Source: Duganella sp. SG902
GTDB lineage: Bacteria; Pseudomonadota; Gammaproteobacteria; Burkholderiales; Burkholderiaceae_D
Length of the DNA stretch: 64,000 nt
NCBI RefSeq assembly: GCF_013376005.1
Contig: NZ_JABMJK010000001.1
Span: forward strand, 558,001-622,000
Direction: 5' to 3'
In this document: in pieces, positions 63,503 to 64,000 of the stretch
Layout of the letters: each line of letters begins with the position of its first letter
How positions within the stretch are numbered: position 1 is the first letter of the stretch
The notes under the pieces: model-generated
Told to the model about the DNA's origin: nothing
Databases searched by the model: none
The model's input: only the letters and a program-made list of their open reading frames with translations
Position numbers and translations under genes: made by a program

Positions 63503-64000
63503 ATGAACCAGATGTCACGACGCCAGTTCCTTCGGGTGACCGGCGCGACCATCGCGGGTTCGAGCATCGCGCTCCTCGGCTTTGCACCGGCGACGGCCCT
63601 GGCCGAAGTCCGGCAATACAAGCTGGCGCGCAGCACCGAAACCCGCAACACCTGCCCCTACTGCTCCGTTGGATGCGGCCTTCTGATGTACGGCTTGGGC
63701 GACGGCGCCAAGAACGCCTCGGCCAGCATCATCCACATCGAGGGCGACGCCGATCACCCGGTCAACCGCGGCACCCTGTGTCCGAAAGGCGCCAGCCTGA
63801 TCGACTTCATCCACTCCCCGAACCGCCTGCTCGCGCCGCAGTACCGCGCGCCCGGCGCGACCGAATGGACGCCCATGTCGTGGGATGAAGCGCTCAACCG
63901 CATCGCCAAATTGATGAAGGCGGACCGTGACGCCAACTTCGTCGAGAAAACCGAGGACGGCAAAACCGTCAACCGCTGGACCACCACCGGCATGCTGTGC
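63503..64000 (+). CDS. formate dehydrogenase catalytic subunit, N-terminal part
   Basis: 166 codons are in the window and the frame stays open to the edge. The N-terminus has a Tat signal (SRRQFLRVTG, hydrophobic core, ALA cleavage). The [4Fe-4S] motif CPYCSVGCGLLMYG with the later GTLCPKGA, and TPMSWDEALNRIAKLM, match FdnG/FdoG-type molybdenum or tungsten bis-MGD formate dehydrogenases. The catalytic Sec/Cys lies beyond the window. It would oxidise formate in the periplasm and pass electrons to a membrane partner presumably encoded downstream. Confidence 0.93.
   Translation, partial: MNQMSRRQFLRVTGATIAGSSIALLGFAPATALAEVRQYKLARSTETRNTCPYCSVGCGLLMYGLGDGAKNASASIIHIEGDADHPVNRGTLCPKGASLIDFIHSPNRLLAPQYRAPGATEWTPMSWDEALNRIAKLMKADRDANFVEKTEDGKTVNRWTTTGMLC

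Overview
The window is a G+C-rich chromosomal segment from a betaproteobacterium, most likely an Oxalobacteraceae member of the Massilia/Duganella type. The evidence is the 14-gene nuoA-N operon led by tpiA, secG and a tRNA-Leu(GAG), the DUF2818 gene directly after nuoN, and an outer-membrane-receptor-rich carbohydrate lifestyle (three TonB-dependent receptors, a CUT1 ABC importer and many secreted glycosidases). I see no insertion sequence, prophage, CRISPR array or rRNA. The assignment rests on gene order and protein character, not on a database comparison.

Layout. 1-5541: the end of a membrane protein, a small hypothetical gene, a LysR regulator divergent from an NmrA-like oxidoreductase, an M61-type peptidase with a PDZ domain, a DUF1264 protein and a possibly frameshifted DUF433 gene. 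5481-24491 (minus strand): tpiA, secG, tRNA-Leu, an intrinsic terminator, then nuoA-N, DUF2818, a Nudix hydrolase, a secreted HExxH protein, ispD and ispF, nearly all tightly packed or overlapping. 24618-27032: a quinone oxidoreductase, a Sel1-repeat protein and a GIN-domain (DUF2807) protein. 27233-33200 (minus): an overlapping operon of sugar-binding protein, response regulator, histidine kinase and GH20 hexosaminidase. 33398-40277 (minus): sugar ABC transporter (binding protein, two permeases, ATPase) ending with a TonB receptor; a second TonB receptor is divergent at 40605-43289. 43286-45332: a LysR regulator divergent from an LrgA/LrgB pair.

45319-59923 is an apparent beta-mannan (galacto/glucomannan) utilisation locus. 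A six-gene minus-strand operon (MFS sugar transporter, GH3, GH5 mannanase-like, GH27 alpha-galactosidase, a 1373-residue LamG-GH2-SGNH fusion, CE2-like esterase) is divergent from LacI regulator, AGE-family epimerase and PfkB kinase. Inferred pathway: deacetylate and debranch mannan, cleave the backbone to mannose, import it, isomerise mannose to fructose and phosphorylate to fructose-6-phosphate. The 273-bp divergent promoter region carries two 21-bp inverted repeats of identical architecture placed almost symmetrically behind two similar candidate promoters.

59999-63367: a siderophore-type TonB receptor 3 nt upstream of a histidine phosphatase with the RHG...HAE signature of MINPP phytases. 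63503-end: the start of a Tat-exported formate dehydrogenase catalytic subunit.
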